From: Cordia subcordata
Lineage: Eukaryota; Streptophyta; Magnoliopsida; Boraginales; Cordiaceae
Assembly (NCBI GenBank): GCA_028554755.1
Contig: JAPTOF010000010.1
Location: 10,142,001-10,206,000, forward strand
DNA length: 64,000 nt
Direction of reading: 5' to 3'
The number at the start of each line of letters is the position of its first letter. Positions within the stretch are counted from its first letter, which is position 1. The notes under the pieces were generated by a model. The model did no database searches. It saw only the letters and a program-made list of their open reading frames with translations, and was not told where the DNA came from. Position numbers and translations under genes: made by a program. This document shows positions 12,726 to 23,817 of this stretch, in pieces.

Positions 12726-14421
12726 CTACAATTAGAATACAAAAGTAGAACCTTCTATTAGACATTAGGTGTAAAAATTTGACATGTCAAGCCAATTGGA
12801 CCAATCAAACGATAATTTTACAAGAAAGAAAAAGAAAGAAAATCTTATAAATTCCTAATATTATGGAAAATAAAAAGGGGGCAAAATTAAGCTAGTATTC
12901 TGCCACTTATTTTGTTATAGTGAATCCATTCTTTAATATAATTATAGTATAACATATATCTACAAAAGTATATGTTAGCATTTTTTATGTGGTATGTTCA
13001 TGAGATATTCATCTATTATTTTGTTTGTAATACTAGTGGTGATATTCTCTTATCGAACTAACAAAAGTAATATTATGCATCACTTTCAAAGGTCTTGTGT
13101 TTGGCTATAAAGGACTATCTCACATTATATTTACGGGTAATTTCTTTGTCCTTTTTGTTGTGTATTTATATGACAATCAGGATTGAATCCTTGCTAATGA
13201 CTAACAAAACAATGGAATTTGGCCCAACTCAACAAAAGTACTCCCTCATTGATAAAGACCATAATGTCCACACTGGGTAAGAGGAGCTATGTTTTCTCCT
13301 ACACTCTGTAAGTGGAGCTATGTCACCCAACCTATGAGGTTTCCACCCATTGTGTAATAACTTCTATTTTTGTCCATTTATCCATATGATAATCAGAATT
13401 TGTTTATTAATGATTAAACTACATAATTCTGAACATTCTTAATAAGGAATTTTCATTTTGCACCTTGAATTATGGGCATAGTAATATGTTAATTATTAGC
13501 CACTTAACGCCGTCAACCCTTTGTCGCACACTACTAAAATTGCTAAAGCAGGTGATAGAATTTGGTGTCCCAAAAAATTTTTTATCTCTATTTAAAAAAT
13601 TGGTCGGCAACCAAAAGATCTCGTATCTACTTAAAGACCAACAATTGATGAAGAAAAAACTTAATTAAATTTTCTTTAATTTTTTTTATAATATTCAAAA
13701 TATTAATGGCTTGCTATTTACAAAATGTGGTGTTGTCTGTAAGAAGTAGAGATGGGTCCAACCATCTCCAAAGCCAGTGCCATGTCGAGTTCTTTATATA
13801 TACACATAATAGTTATTGATATCATTGTTCTTTTGATTTCTATTTTTAAAGTTAGATTTGTATTTGTTAAGTTTGCTCAGATATAATGGGATCAAATTGT
13901 CTTTAAAAATATTTTTAGTATTTTATTTGAAATGAATATCTCAGGATTTTCTTCTTTGAATTTAAGTTTTTCTAGTCACAAACCCACATAAAGAACCCCA
14001 TATTACACTATTTATTTAATTAAAAAAAAATTTTAACTTGAGATTATTTTTGAGCCAAAAGTTTAAATATTATTTATTTGAGGTCTAAAAAATTTTCTGA
14101 ACCAAAGGGATATATAGTCTTCTATAAATAATTGTTAAAAATTGAAATTATATTTTATGACATAATAATTATAAATTCCAAGAAAAAATATTAAAATAAA
14201 TTGATGACCAAGTTTCATTAACTTAAAAAAAAATATATCCGTCATTAAAATTGATAGAATTTCAAGATATTACTAATAGATTAGTGGATCCATGACTAGT
14301 ATCTTTCTAGAGTTTTGTTTTGTTTTCTTTTTTAATTCCGTAACCCTCGTCTTCCTTTCTCACTTTCTGTTACATCGTATCTTCTTTCTTCTTCCACTAC
14401 CACCACCATTTTACCTCTCCT

Positions 14422-14426
<5 letters not shown>

Positions 14427-14457
<31 letters not shown>

Positions 14458-14488
14458 CCCCACCCCCCCCTCTCTCTCTCTCTCTCTT
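14427..14488. repeat. (CT)n microsatellite with central C run
   Basis: CT repeats flank a C-rich core (CCCCCCCACCCCCCCC). Purely low-complexity. Confidence 0.95.
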
Positions 14489-15344
14489 CTGATTCCCATC
14501 CCTTATTTCTCCCCACCCTCTTCATTGGCCCTTTTTTCCTTCCATTGGCTGCCCCATATGTGTGTGTATATGTTTGTATGTATATATATGGTGCAATTCA
14601 AGAATTATAGGTTTTTTATTTATGCTTGCTTCCGAGCTTAATGCACTGGAGGATCCGAAAAAATCCATCATCTCAGCCAATCACAGGAAAGAAAGTGAAG
14701 AAGGAATGTTAGCTCATGTTTAATCGAGTTTGTTTTGATTATTATTTAGTGTGTATTGGACTTATGAGCTTGATTTTTAAGCATGAACATCTAGGTCCTT
14801 GTGGATTGTGAAGAAAGCCAAAAAAAAAAAAAAAAGTTTCTCCTTGAAGATATATGAGGATATCTGCCTTAACATAAGTTAATGGAGCCTAAGAAGATAA
14901 AAAGAGACCAGATGACATTAGGATATCAGACCCTAAATTTGTCACTTTCTCTAAATGTATTGTTTTGGGTTTAACTCCTGATGTTTTGCACTCAAACATC
15001 ACGCTTTCATTTTGCACTTTATAAATTGCCTTAAAACAAGCCAGAAACTTGCTTCCGAAATAATTTAAGTTTGCAAAGCATGGGTCTGAAAATTTTATTT
15101 TCAAAGTTAGCAAAATATTCGCACGTAATGGACAGCATGGTGTTTTACCTCGGATTTGGATCCTTTCTATTTTTTATTTTCTCTTATATACAAGGGAAAT
15201 AATTTCAACCATTTACATGTGATTGAATTTATCTAGACCCTTTATTTTAAAATTTAAATTCTTTATCAATATTTTTCTTTCTCCCTTTTATTTGAAATGA
15301 AAGGCCCGAATGAATTTAATTGTGTGTGAATGGTTGAAATTATC

Positions 15345-15348
<4 letters not shown>

Positions 15349-15384
<36 letters not shown>
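15349..15384. repeat. (TA)n microsatellite
   Basis: An uninterrupted run of about 18 TA units inside the NLR intron. Confidence 0.95.
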
Positions 15385-15387
<3 letters not shown>

Positions 15388-15671
15388 AAAGAATAAAAAA
15401 TAAGAAATGATCTAAATCCGTTTTACCTTACCCGTCAGTAAACTTGTATTTTTGGTTGGATGCTGTGGACGAACCATACGGTCGAGTGCATGGTATGCAA
15501 GGTTCAACTGCATGAGTTCATCGTAGGTTTAGAGTACCACCAAAATCTTAATTTGAATCAATTCGCCCTTTTTTGTTTGACTCTTGCTCTTTATCTGTTA
15601 GGGGAGCTCATTCGCATGGCCTTAACCATGTACTCTTAGAAATCAACATTAAGTCGCAAGGATTAAGAAAT

Positions 15672-16104
15672 GAGTAAAATGCATTTTATTCTCTGTATTC
15701 TGTAAAAGTCACATAAAACCTCCTATATTTCCAAAACTCACTATAAGCTCCTATGATTTGGAAAATGTTGCACATTAGTCCCATCGTTAATTTTTTTCCG
15801 TTAAAGTTAATGGATAGTATAAAAACAGACCTAAAATGCATATTTGACTTGTTAATAACAAAAAAAATTCAAGTAAATTAATGCAAATTCCCTCTTCTGA
15901 TTTTAAATTGATGCAAAGTCTGATTTGAAAAATAGTGCAAAATTCCCTCTCTGGTTTCAAAACCCGTTAACTTTAATAAAAAAATTAACGGCGGGGCTAA
16001 TATGCAATGTTGTTTAACATCACAGGATTTATCAGTGAGTTTTGAAGATACAGGAAGTTTTATACGACTTTCAAAATATCTAGGAAGTAAAATACATTTT
16101 ACTG
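15672..16104. mobile_element. Mutator-like MITE with long inverted ends
   Basis: The ends begin GAGTAAAATGCATTTTA and, on the complementary strand, CAGTAAAATGTATTTTA. Similarity between the two arms continues for over 100 bp (ATAAAACnTCCT, AAAACTCACT, CATATTAGnCCC, GTTAATTTTTTT). The flanks are TTAAGAAAT (15663-15671) and TTAAAAAAT (16105-16113), an 8-of-9 match, as expected for a 9-bp Mutator target duplication. It has no coding capacity. It sits in the NLR intron. Confidence 0.8.
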
Positions 16105-16950
16105 TTAAAAAATTAATGAAGAATCATGATGTTTCTAAAAGTTCAAGCAAGAAGGCAAAATGATCAAGTTGCAATATTTTGGAGAAGCTGTCCAGAATTC
16201 TTTTGTTAGTGGCAGGTTCTCTAGAAGCAGCTAGCATCAGATTTTTACATTAACAATATTTTAGAAAGATGGTTATAGGTGAATGCACCATAGCTACAAA
16301 TTTTCACCGCCTTTGTGTGTTTTCACTGCCTATGCAAAGTATAAATTGGTATTAGGTATGGCACTGTGAATCAGGTCATGGGGTGTATGGAGTCAGAGAT
16401 AGTGAGAGTGATAAGAAGTCTAGTATTTTTAAATATCACTAACCACATACGGCCAAATAACATCTTTATAAAAAACTTTAGACCTTTGAACATCATTCCA
16501 AGAGCTTTTTAACAATTTTTAAGTATATCTGCTTCAAGATTTGAGGCATAAAATACATATTCTTGAATATTTTTCTATTATACTCATAGTTCAAGTTGTT
16601 ATTGCGCTTCCCACTTTATCAAATTCTTCTTGTATTACTCTTTCGATTATAAAAAAAAGCCTTCTAGTCCACGAGAAGGCAGTGGGGAGTATTCTTTTAA
16701 GTGTTAGATACACTTAAAAGACTGCTTTGCGTGGATCAAAGCTTTGTATGGTCTCTCTTGTGCTTCACTAATTTTTGAAGAAATCACTTGGTTCTTAGTG
16801 AATTGTCAGAATTCTAAAGTGGGAAGCTTTTAGCAATGAATTAGGCCATTGAGAGTGCGACCTATTATAAATTGGCATTTGATATTTCCCATCCCTAATC
16901 TCTTTACATTTCTGCCGCTTTACATATTTGTGCTTTAGTTTGAGAGATAG

Positions 16951-17178
16951 GGGCTCGTTTGGATTGACTTTTTTTAAAAACGCTTTTCTTAACAGCTTTT
17001 GAAAAATAGCTTTTTTGGAGAAGCTGAAAATTCTGGCTTCTAAAAAAAGTTGTATTTGAACTTCTTTAAGAGTTTCAGCTTTTTTGGAAGTCAAATCAAA
17101 TAGTTATTGCAAATTTAATGTAACTTTTTCAAGAAAAAAATTATTTTTTCTTGAAAAAAAGCCAATCCAAACAGGCCC
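16951..17178. mobile_element. Short inverted-repeat MITE (GGGCTCGTTTGGATTG type)
   Basis: The left end is GGGCTCGTTTGGATTG and the right end, on the complementary strand, is GGGCCTGTTTGGATTGGC. The interior is A/T-rich and partly self-complementary (AGCTTTTGAAAAATAGCTTTTTTGG). TA lies on both sides but no longer target duplication was found. A related right half ends at 18386 and a diverged relative lies at 24378-24625. Confidence 0.65.
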
Positions 17179-17904
17179 TAAAAGTGTAAGAAGCTTTGAG
17201 GTTAACCAAAAGTTCTTATAATCTAATTCACCCCGCAGGTTACATCATCCATTCACAAGGCAAAAAAAGGCCCTCCTCGTACTCAAGCTGACTAAAGAAC
17301 AAGTACATTGCTTTGCACACTAGAATTACTTTCAGCTTAGATAAGAGAATATTGAAATTGAATTTTGGTAATAGTAAGAAAAATAAGAAATGCAAGAGAA
17401 ATAAGAAGGAAGAAACATCACTCTAGAGATTTCTACCAGAATATTATACAATTGGTGAAAAACTATGGTGATGATCGAAACAAGAAATAAATGACACTCA
17501 GTTTCTCACTAGGGTCTAAAAATTTCTGGTTTCATGCTCATATCCTAATTTTGTGAAAACTAGATAAATTTTCATTTTTTTGTTCTATTCTCTTGAGGTA
17601 TCGGGTACTTCTCAAGCGGTATGCTGGTTCTTCTCCCCCTTCCCCTCCACACCCCCCCCCCCCCAAAACCCCCCGAAACACCCAAACCCACCAAAAGGGT
17701 GTCCCCGCAGAGATCACAACTATTTTTTTGGGTGAATGACTACTTCTTGAAAAGTATGTGAGCAATTATTTTGAATATTTTCTACGTTTGAGTGTGGATA
17801 TGTTATCTATATGTATTTTTATATACATATTACCTCTTTGTTAGGTGAATGACATTTTTTTATTAAAGTACTTTTGGTTCTGTTCTTATCGTATAGATTT
17901 TCTT

Positions 17905-17905
<1 letters not shown>

Positions 17906-17948
<43 letters not shown>

Positions 17949-17949
17949 G
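17906..17949. repeat. (TG)n(TA)n microsatellite
   Basis: About 21 bp of TG repeat followed by about 23 bp of TA repeat. A C run (CCCCCCCCCCCC) also lies at about 17653. Confidence 0.95.
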
Positions 17950-18189
17950 TAGGCTTTTTTAGTGAGTGATATTTTTTATTTTTATATTTTTCTAATATAT
18001 GTATATTTTCTATATTTGATTATATATATTTGTTTATATTGCCTCTTTTTCTGAATGACATTTTTATTTTCAAGTCTTTTGTTTGTATTTTTTCTATATT
18101 TGAGTGTATATATTTTATTTATATCTATTTATAAGTCGATATTTCTTTTTTTAGGTGAATGGTATTCTTTAATTAGAAGTGTTTTTCTA

Positions 18190-18386
18190 TGGCTTTTGAA
18201 AAAAAAAAATGTTGCTTAAAAAGGCTAAAATTTCTCACTTTTGGAAAAAGCTTAATTTGAGCTTTTTCATAATTTTAATTTTTTAAAAAATATCAAATCA
18301 AATACTTATTACAAAAAAAAAAAATATGCTTTTTTAAGGAAAAAGTTCTTTTTTATGGGGAAAAAAAAATTGATCCAAACAGGCCC
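18190..18386. mobile_element. Partial MITE, same family as 16951-17178
   Basis: It ends TTGATCCAAACAGGCCC at 18386, matching the right end of the element at 17178, and carries similar CTTTTTGGAAAAAGC inverted pieces. No clear left end was found. Confidence 0.4.
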
Positions 18387-18517
18387 AGAATATTGTTGAA
18401 CATTTGCATAAAATATGTGGAGCGGGAATAAATTTTTGTATGAATCTAAGTCATTTCATTGTATAAAGATTCAATCAGATTTTTAAGGACAACAACGATG
18501 AGAGAAAATATACGTAC

Positions 18518-19432
18518 CTTCGGTTCTCCTTTGTATCCTCGACTTCCTTTGAAGAAGATCCCAACTTGCTTCTGGACTTAGAAAACTTGGTTGATAGAGG
18601 AAACCACTTGAACCAATGTGTGTAGCAACTTCTTTATTGCGAGATGTAAGGATTACTCTGCTGCCTTTTTCTCTAATTGGGAATGCATCTTTTATGCGAT
18701 CCCAAGCATTTGGTGACCATATATCGTCAAGCACTATTAGGCATTTATGAACTTTTTGGAACTTAAAAAGTTCTCTGACAAGCTCTTCTTCCCTCCATGC
18801 AATCAAGCCCTCCTCCTCAGGCATAAGTTTAATAGCAATCCCCAACAAGAGATCCTCTTCATCAGTAATATGGAAACTACTTTGCAGTTTTCTCCAATAA
18901 GTTCTTTTGCCAACATCTCTACTTGACTTTTTACCCCAACAAGATCCTCTTCATCAGTAATATGGGAATAAGTACGTCTTAACTGTTGTTTTCTAGTGCT
19001 TGAGCCACCTTCTGTCTCCATGATAGCTCTGATGCCATATTCGTGAAGACTTTTAGTGAAATTAGATATCTCAGCCTTAAGGGAATTGATATCTAACCCA
19101 ACTTGGTGACAGTTCAAGCCTTCATCCAGGAGACAAATACATCTCTTGATGACGCTTGTGATGTCTCTTCCCCTAGGTGATTGAATTGTGAAAGCATAAC
19201 GTTCAAGCAAATTTTCAGCTTGGTAAGCTAAATCTTTAGTTTGTGAAATCCATTCAGAAAGTCTGTCTGGTTCATTTTGTCTTGTGTCAGCATCTTTCAA
19301 GAACCACATCAACCGTTTCAGGTCTTGGTGGAGTTGGCTTGCCTGGTCTCCTACTTCATATAGAAATTTTCCTTCTTCGATCAACAAATTGCCAATCGTT
19401 TCCACAACCAAAGATATGACAGCTTCTGCCAT
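18518..19432 (-). pseudogene. CC-NBS-LRR protein, exon 1, P-loop lost
   Basis: The chosen start, ATG at 19432-19430 (MAEAVISLVVETIGNLL), is the usual N-terminus of Rx-type coiled-coil NLRs; an upstream in-frame Met at 19591 lacks family similarity. Residues 1-130 form the coiled-coil domain, with AYQAENLLERY in place of the EDVID-type motif. Residues about 160-188 (EEDLVGVKSQVEMLAKEL, then CKVVSI) lead into NB-ARC. The P-loop should follow immediately but is missing. Instead the frame runs into LLMKRISC and out of phase. In another frame the NB-ARC resumes (LLGIAIKLMPEEEGLIAW, kinase-2 KCLIVLDDIW, RNBS-B GSRVILTSRNKEV, RNBS-C SFLSPEASWDLL) up to the donor at 18518. About 45-50 residues appear deleted and the frame is shifted. 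The product would be a truncated coiled-coil protein of about 210 residues unless the assembly is wrong here. Confidence 0.85.
18840..18965. repeat. 32/34-bp direct repeat at the NLR deletion site
   Basis: Bases 18934-18965 and 18840-18873 are the same sequence (CCCCAACAAG ... ATCAGTAATATGG), except that the second copy has an extra GA. On the gene strand the first copy encodes the ITDEEDLVG stretch ahead of NB-ARC. The second sits exactly where the P-loop should be. This looks like templated filler DNA made during break repair. Confidence 0.85.
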
Positions 19433-19833
19433 TTCGACTAAAGTTGAAAGGTGCAAACCGAAGGAAAGTATTGTGGAGCCCGGAGCAAAAAAAGTTGTTG
19501 AACTCTCTTGATTGATAGCTGTGGTATTAGTCACTAAATAACTATGAAAACTTTGAGCTCCTTGAGATCCGCTTTTTTGCACACACTGCAATGCGCAATT
19601 ACTAAACTACCAATATTACATTGCATTAAATCCAAAGCAATTTGCTTATAATAAAAAACATGCCCCACTGGCCATAGAGAAAGAAAAAGAAAACGAGGCA
19701 TGGCATTCCGTGCGCATATCTATCTCTGTCTCTGATAGGCCCTATTCGCCCAATCAAATCAGATACCTGTGGCATCCCATGCGCATGCTATCTATGTATC
19801 TGATCTGATATACGAAATAATATAATATATAAC
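19433..19833. other. Upstream flank of the NLR gene
   Basis: On the minus strand this is the likely promoter and 5' leader region. No distinct TATA box or other motif could be fixed. No other gene is seen. Confidence 0.35.
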
Positions 19834-20492
19834 GGAAATTTTTTATTTTCACCTTTTTTTAAAAAAATTGCAAAAATACTCTTATGTTGAAAACGATTTC
19901 AAAAATACCATTTTCGGCTGTTCCCAGCAATTTTCTCGACTCCCAAGCGAATAATATGCAAACCATGATAATATCAAAATTCTGGTTGATAATTATCAAA
20001 ATTTATGAGTTTATTATAATTTAGGAAATTAATGAAATTTAATAATTTGTTTAATATTTATGCATTTAGTAAAATTTAGGAATTTGTTTACATTGAGGAA
20101 TTAAATTTAGAAATTATAAATTTATTAATGGAATTTAGAACTTAAGAATTTATTGTAATATAGTAAATTAATTGAATTTTATGATTATTAGAACTTATGA
20201 ATTTATTAATTTATCAATTAGAATTTTGATATTATCAAATGGAATTGAATATTATCAATTAGAATTTTAGTATTATCAATTGGATTGAATATTATGAAAA
20301 TTTTATCTTATTCGGTAGGTGACCTACCGTTCGCAAACTCCTAAGCGGATAATATGAAGACCATGATATTTCGGTAAGTCACCTACCGTATTATTAGGTG
20401 ACTTACCGAAAAGGATATATTTTGAAATTGTTTTCAAAATTAGAGTATTTTTGTAAAAAGTTTTTTAAAATGGGGTAAAAATGAAAATTTTC
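19834..20492. mobile_element. Palindrome-bearing MITE, full copy (TACCG family)
   Basis: The inverted ends are about 85 bp long: GGAAATTTTTTATTTTCACC at the left, and GAAAATTTTCATTTTTACCC on the complementary strand at the right. Both continue through CAAAAATACTCT, TTTTGAAAACnATTTCAAAA and TTTTCGG. Flanks ATATATAAC (19825-19833) and ATATATAAA (20493-20501) fit a 9-bp Mutator-type duplication. Inside the right arm, the motif CGGTAGGTGACCTACCG and close variants (CGGTAAGTCACCTACCG, GGTGACTTACCG) recur three times between 20318 and 20420. The middle is A/T-rich with degenerate AATTTATnAATT units. Related copies are at 22030-22140 and 63040-63430. Confidence 0.75.
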
Positions 20493-20501
20493 ATATATAA
20501 A

Positions 20502-21294
20502 ACATGTCAAACAAACCCACTTGGTGGATTGCCGAGTTACAAGTCCTACAACACAAGAGCGGGATTCTCTTAAAAGCCAAGGTCATAGTAGGGACGGACT
20601 CGACGTCGACAACATTGAGAAAGGTAAGGCCACTTATCTCATCTTTTTTCTTTTTTTTTTTGGATGCGAGATCTGTATGTATATGCGAGATCTGTTGAAA
20701 AACACTTGTTAATTGGATATTGGACATGATAAGCGTATAGACAATCTTACGAGCTGGTCTGATGATATGGTGTTGTGATTTTTTTTCGTAGGGCTTCACC
20801 ACATGATTTTTAATCATCAGTCACTCTTTTCTACTTACCTCAAAATGCCACAATATTAATATCAATATTAGTTGAGCAATTTAGTAAATTGCTTGTATTT
20901 TGGGTTAACTTTCCTATATTATTAGTTGAATTTTACACAGACTATTATGAAGTTAATTTCTTTATCGTTTTTGACTAATTTAGTGCAGCTGAAGTGAAAA
21001 ACGCTCAAGACTTTGTTTTCACTTATTCGACACAATTCAAGAAACACATTTCTTCATTGTCATTTTAATTTATGTCTTCTATCTAGGAGAGATGAACACT
21101 ATCTTAAAGGACGAAGTACAATGTAGGATATTTGTGGATATACATTCGAGTCCTTTGAAGATGTGGGAGAACTTAAAATTGCCAACTTGTCCCTTGATGA
21201 GCCTGAAATAGAGACAGTGATCTTCACGGATGATGGTAATAATGTATTTGAAAGGGATGATGAAGAGCTTCAATATAATGAAGCTGAAGATGAA

Positions 21295-21359
<65 letters not shown>

Positions 21360-21600
21360 TGAATTCTATCTTTAAATTTTAACATTTTAATGCATTGAAT
21401 TGGTTTGTATTTTATGAACATGTTACTTTATGGTGTTTAATCTTTTATAACTAGTTATATGCTAAATATTATGAATGATATTTATGCAATATATATAAAA
21501 TTTAAATATTTTTTATTTAACGTATGCTGAACTTGTTGTATCCTAATTTATTGAAAAAAGATGTATCGATATGTCGTATCGTGTTGCGTATCGTGTTCGT
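20502..21600. other. Unassigned stretch with an acidic open fragment
   Basis: After a possible splice acceptor (TTCTATCTAG at about 21086) a frame at 21130-21297 reads an acidic tail (GYTFESFEDVGELKIAN, then FERDDEELQYNEAEDE) to a TGA. It could be the C-terminal end of a transposase-like gene, but I do not recognise it. A (TA)n tract follows at once. Nothing else is seen in this interval. Confidence 0.3.
21298..21355. repeat. (TA)n microsatellite
   Basis: About 29 uninterrupted TA units. Confidence 0.97.
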
Positions 21601-22029
21601 GCTTCTTAGCTCCACACTATACAAATATAATCAAACACACACAAAAACACAATCAATAGGAGTACGCAATTTGCAATAGACTCCTTGAGCAGTTGGAGGG
21701 CATGTCAGATCATCTTCTAAGATGTCAACTTCAAGAACCTTGCTATGAAATCTTCATGGCCAAGCAAATCACATTGCATTCTTTGGCCAATTTCTACCTG
21801 CATATGTCAACAATCCGCATATCCAATATTTAGCAAGAAAAAAGAAACATTTGACAATCAATTTCTTTTGGACAAATGATAAGATACTGGGAAAATTGTG
21901 TTTTTGAAATTTAGAAATATAAGTACCCAACTCAACATCATTACTAGTCACTATCATCGAGGCATCGTAGAGTGAAATTGAAGAAGATTTAAATGGCCAG
22001 ATAAAAGGAATAAAGAAAAGAGGAGCATA

Positions 22030-22140
22030 AGATTTACCCTTTTTTTTAAACGTTGTTGTAAAAATACCCTTGTTTTCAAATGAGTTTCAAAAATATCCTT
22101 TTCGAACGGTAGGTGACTTACCGTTTCCATTATTCCGAGA
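22030..22140. mobile_element. Partial palindrome-bearing MITE (TACCG family)
   Basis: The left arm reads ACCCTTTTTTTTAAA, AAAAATACCCTTGTTTTCAAA and TATCCTTTTCG, followed by CGGTAGGTGACTTACCG at 22110-22126. This is the same order as in 19834-20492, and no right arm was found. Confidence 0.6.
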
Positions 22141-22448
22141 ATAATAAAATTTAAAAAAAACCGCTGAAAATTTAAAAAATAAACGATTTTTGACGAAAAT
22201 ACGAAAACGGTAAAAATTATCCCTCTTTTGGGCTCTGGAAAATATACAGCACATTGGACTGGAGATAATGCTGCCACATGAAATGACTTGGCATAATCTA
22301 TCCCTCGCGTCCTGAATTTTGTTTTGTTTGGTATTCCAATGGTTTGAGCAGATATATGTGGCTTTTCTGGGAACACTACTGAAGAGCTTTGTCGCCATTG
22401 GATTCAAGTAATACTACCAGATATTGTTGAACACAATAAAAAGGATCA

Positions 22449-22575
22449 AGTAAACTAGATAATTCATCAACCCACTTAAAGAATGGCAATTTCACTAGTA
22501 AACTAGATAATTCATCAACCCACTTAAAGAATGGCAATTTCACTAGTAAACTAGATAAAGAATGGCATTTTCACT
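22449..22575. repeat. 48-bp tandem repeat, two and a half copies
   Basis: The unit starts AGTAAACTAGATAATTCATC and ends GGCAATTTCACT. Copies 22449-22496 and 22497-22544 are identical, and a shortened third copy follows. Confidence 0.95.
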
Positions 22576-22868
22576 TTTTCAATGGCATTTTTATTATCTG
22601 TAGCAATAAACTAGAAATCCTTTTCACCTCTGTTTGCATTTAACTTAGCTCCCTCAACTATTAGCATCTGATATTTGAAACTTTTCCTTCTTTTCTTACA
22701 ATTAAATAATTGAATTTGAGAAATTTTTAAGACTTGAGGATGGAAAATAAAGAAAACTCAGTATATTGCTCTTCTGATAGAAACATGGAAATGTAAAGAA
22801 ATACAATTTCGTTCATTGTATCTATAAGTATGACTATTCTTGCATGAGAAAATTCATCTATAGTGTAG

Positions 22869-23817
22869 CTTGGGCCATTTTATCCTTTCTCAAGAGACCA
22901 TGCAGCAATTGATACTTCACGTCGGGAACTCTATATTTGGGATTCAGTTGCTGCAGCAGCTAAAAGAGTACTTGGCTTGCGATACCAATTGCTTCCATAC
23001 TTCTATATGCTCATTACGGGGCACATACAAGGGGAACTCCTATTGGACGACCACTTTTATTCTCATTTCTGAATCAATACATATGAAATCAACTCCCAAT
23101 TTCTTCTCGGTAAAGGAATTATGATTTCACCTGTATTGCCACCAGGAGCAGTCTCAGTTGACTCATACTTTCTTTCAGGAAGTTGGTTTGATCTCTCCAA
23201 CTACTTACATTTTGTAACTTCGAGTCAAGGAAAATATGTGACACTAGATGCACCCCCTGATCATATAAACTTACATATTAGCGAAGGGAATATAGTGGCT
23301 ATGCAAGGGGAAGCAATGACAACGCACATTGCTCGAAATACAGCTTTCGAGCTACTAGTAGTTCTCAGCAGTAGTGAGAACAGCATCAGAGAACTGTTTT
23401 TAGATGATAAAGAGGAAGTGGACATTGAAAAGGAGGGAGGCAAGTGGACGTTGGTAATACTTAACAGTAAAATAAAAGACAATGAAGTGATAATCGAATC
23501 AGAGGTTGAAAATGATGAATTTGCTCTGAATCAGAAAGAAACAGATTGTATAAAAACTTACACTTTTAAGCTTGAGACCCGCTGGAAGATTCAGGGGCTA
23601 TAAGCAAATTACAAATGAAGCAGAAAGCCATTTTTAGCTCAAGCATAAAAGAAAATGTTGTAACTGATGGAGAATTTGCTAGTGTAGAAATTTCAGCAAT
23701 GTCACCTTCCCCCCCCCCCCCCCCAAGCAAAGACCGAAGCCCAAAGATTTCATTCCTTCAGGGATGTCACTTCTTGTTGGGAAGAACTTCAGATTAGAGC
23801 TAGATTTCAGTCTGTAG
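22869..23817 (+). pseudogene. GH31 alpha-glucosidase, last exon, broken
   Basis: Plant alpha-glucosidases of glycoside hydrolase family 31 release glucose from maltose and starch ends, mostly in the cell wall or vacuole. This is the C-terminal exon only. It opens after an acceptor AG (22867-22868) with [12 protein letters not shown] and [14 protein letters not shown], then passes through SPVLPPGAVSVDSYF, SGSWFDLSNY, GKYVTLDAPPDHINLHISEG and FELLVVLSSS, and ends near FRLELDFSL and TAG at about 23817. Family members have this order at the end of the catalytic barrel and the C-terminal sandwich. The catalytic Asp residues lie upstream and are absent. Damage: the frame shifts near 23018 and returns near 23088, a TGA lies at about 23089, further shifts occur after 23574, and a C13 run is at 23711. 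Upstream exons were not found in the window. Confidence 0.85.

Larger units (their letters stand above)
12726..18517 (-). other. NLR intron, about 5.8 kb, packed with repeats
   Basis: The donor on the minus strand is AAG|GTACGTA at 18518/18517 and the acceptor is TTGTAG|AT at 12726/12725. Phase matches on both sides. The intron holds a pyrimidine microsatellite, a Mutator-like MITE, other inverted-repeat elements and TA tracts. No convincing gene was seen inside. Introns at this NB-ARC position are usually much shorter in this family (general knowledge), so expansion by insertion is the likely cause. Confidence 0.7.

Noticed and set aside
23121..23603. A complete short GH31 protein starting at 23121
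   Set aside because: The Met is internal to the alpha-glucosidase family sequence, which continues upstream in the same frame to 22869 with a stop and shifts. It is a fragment, not a gene start.
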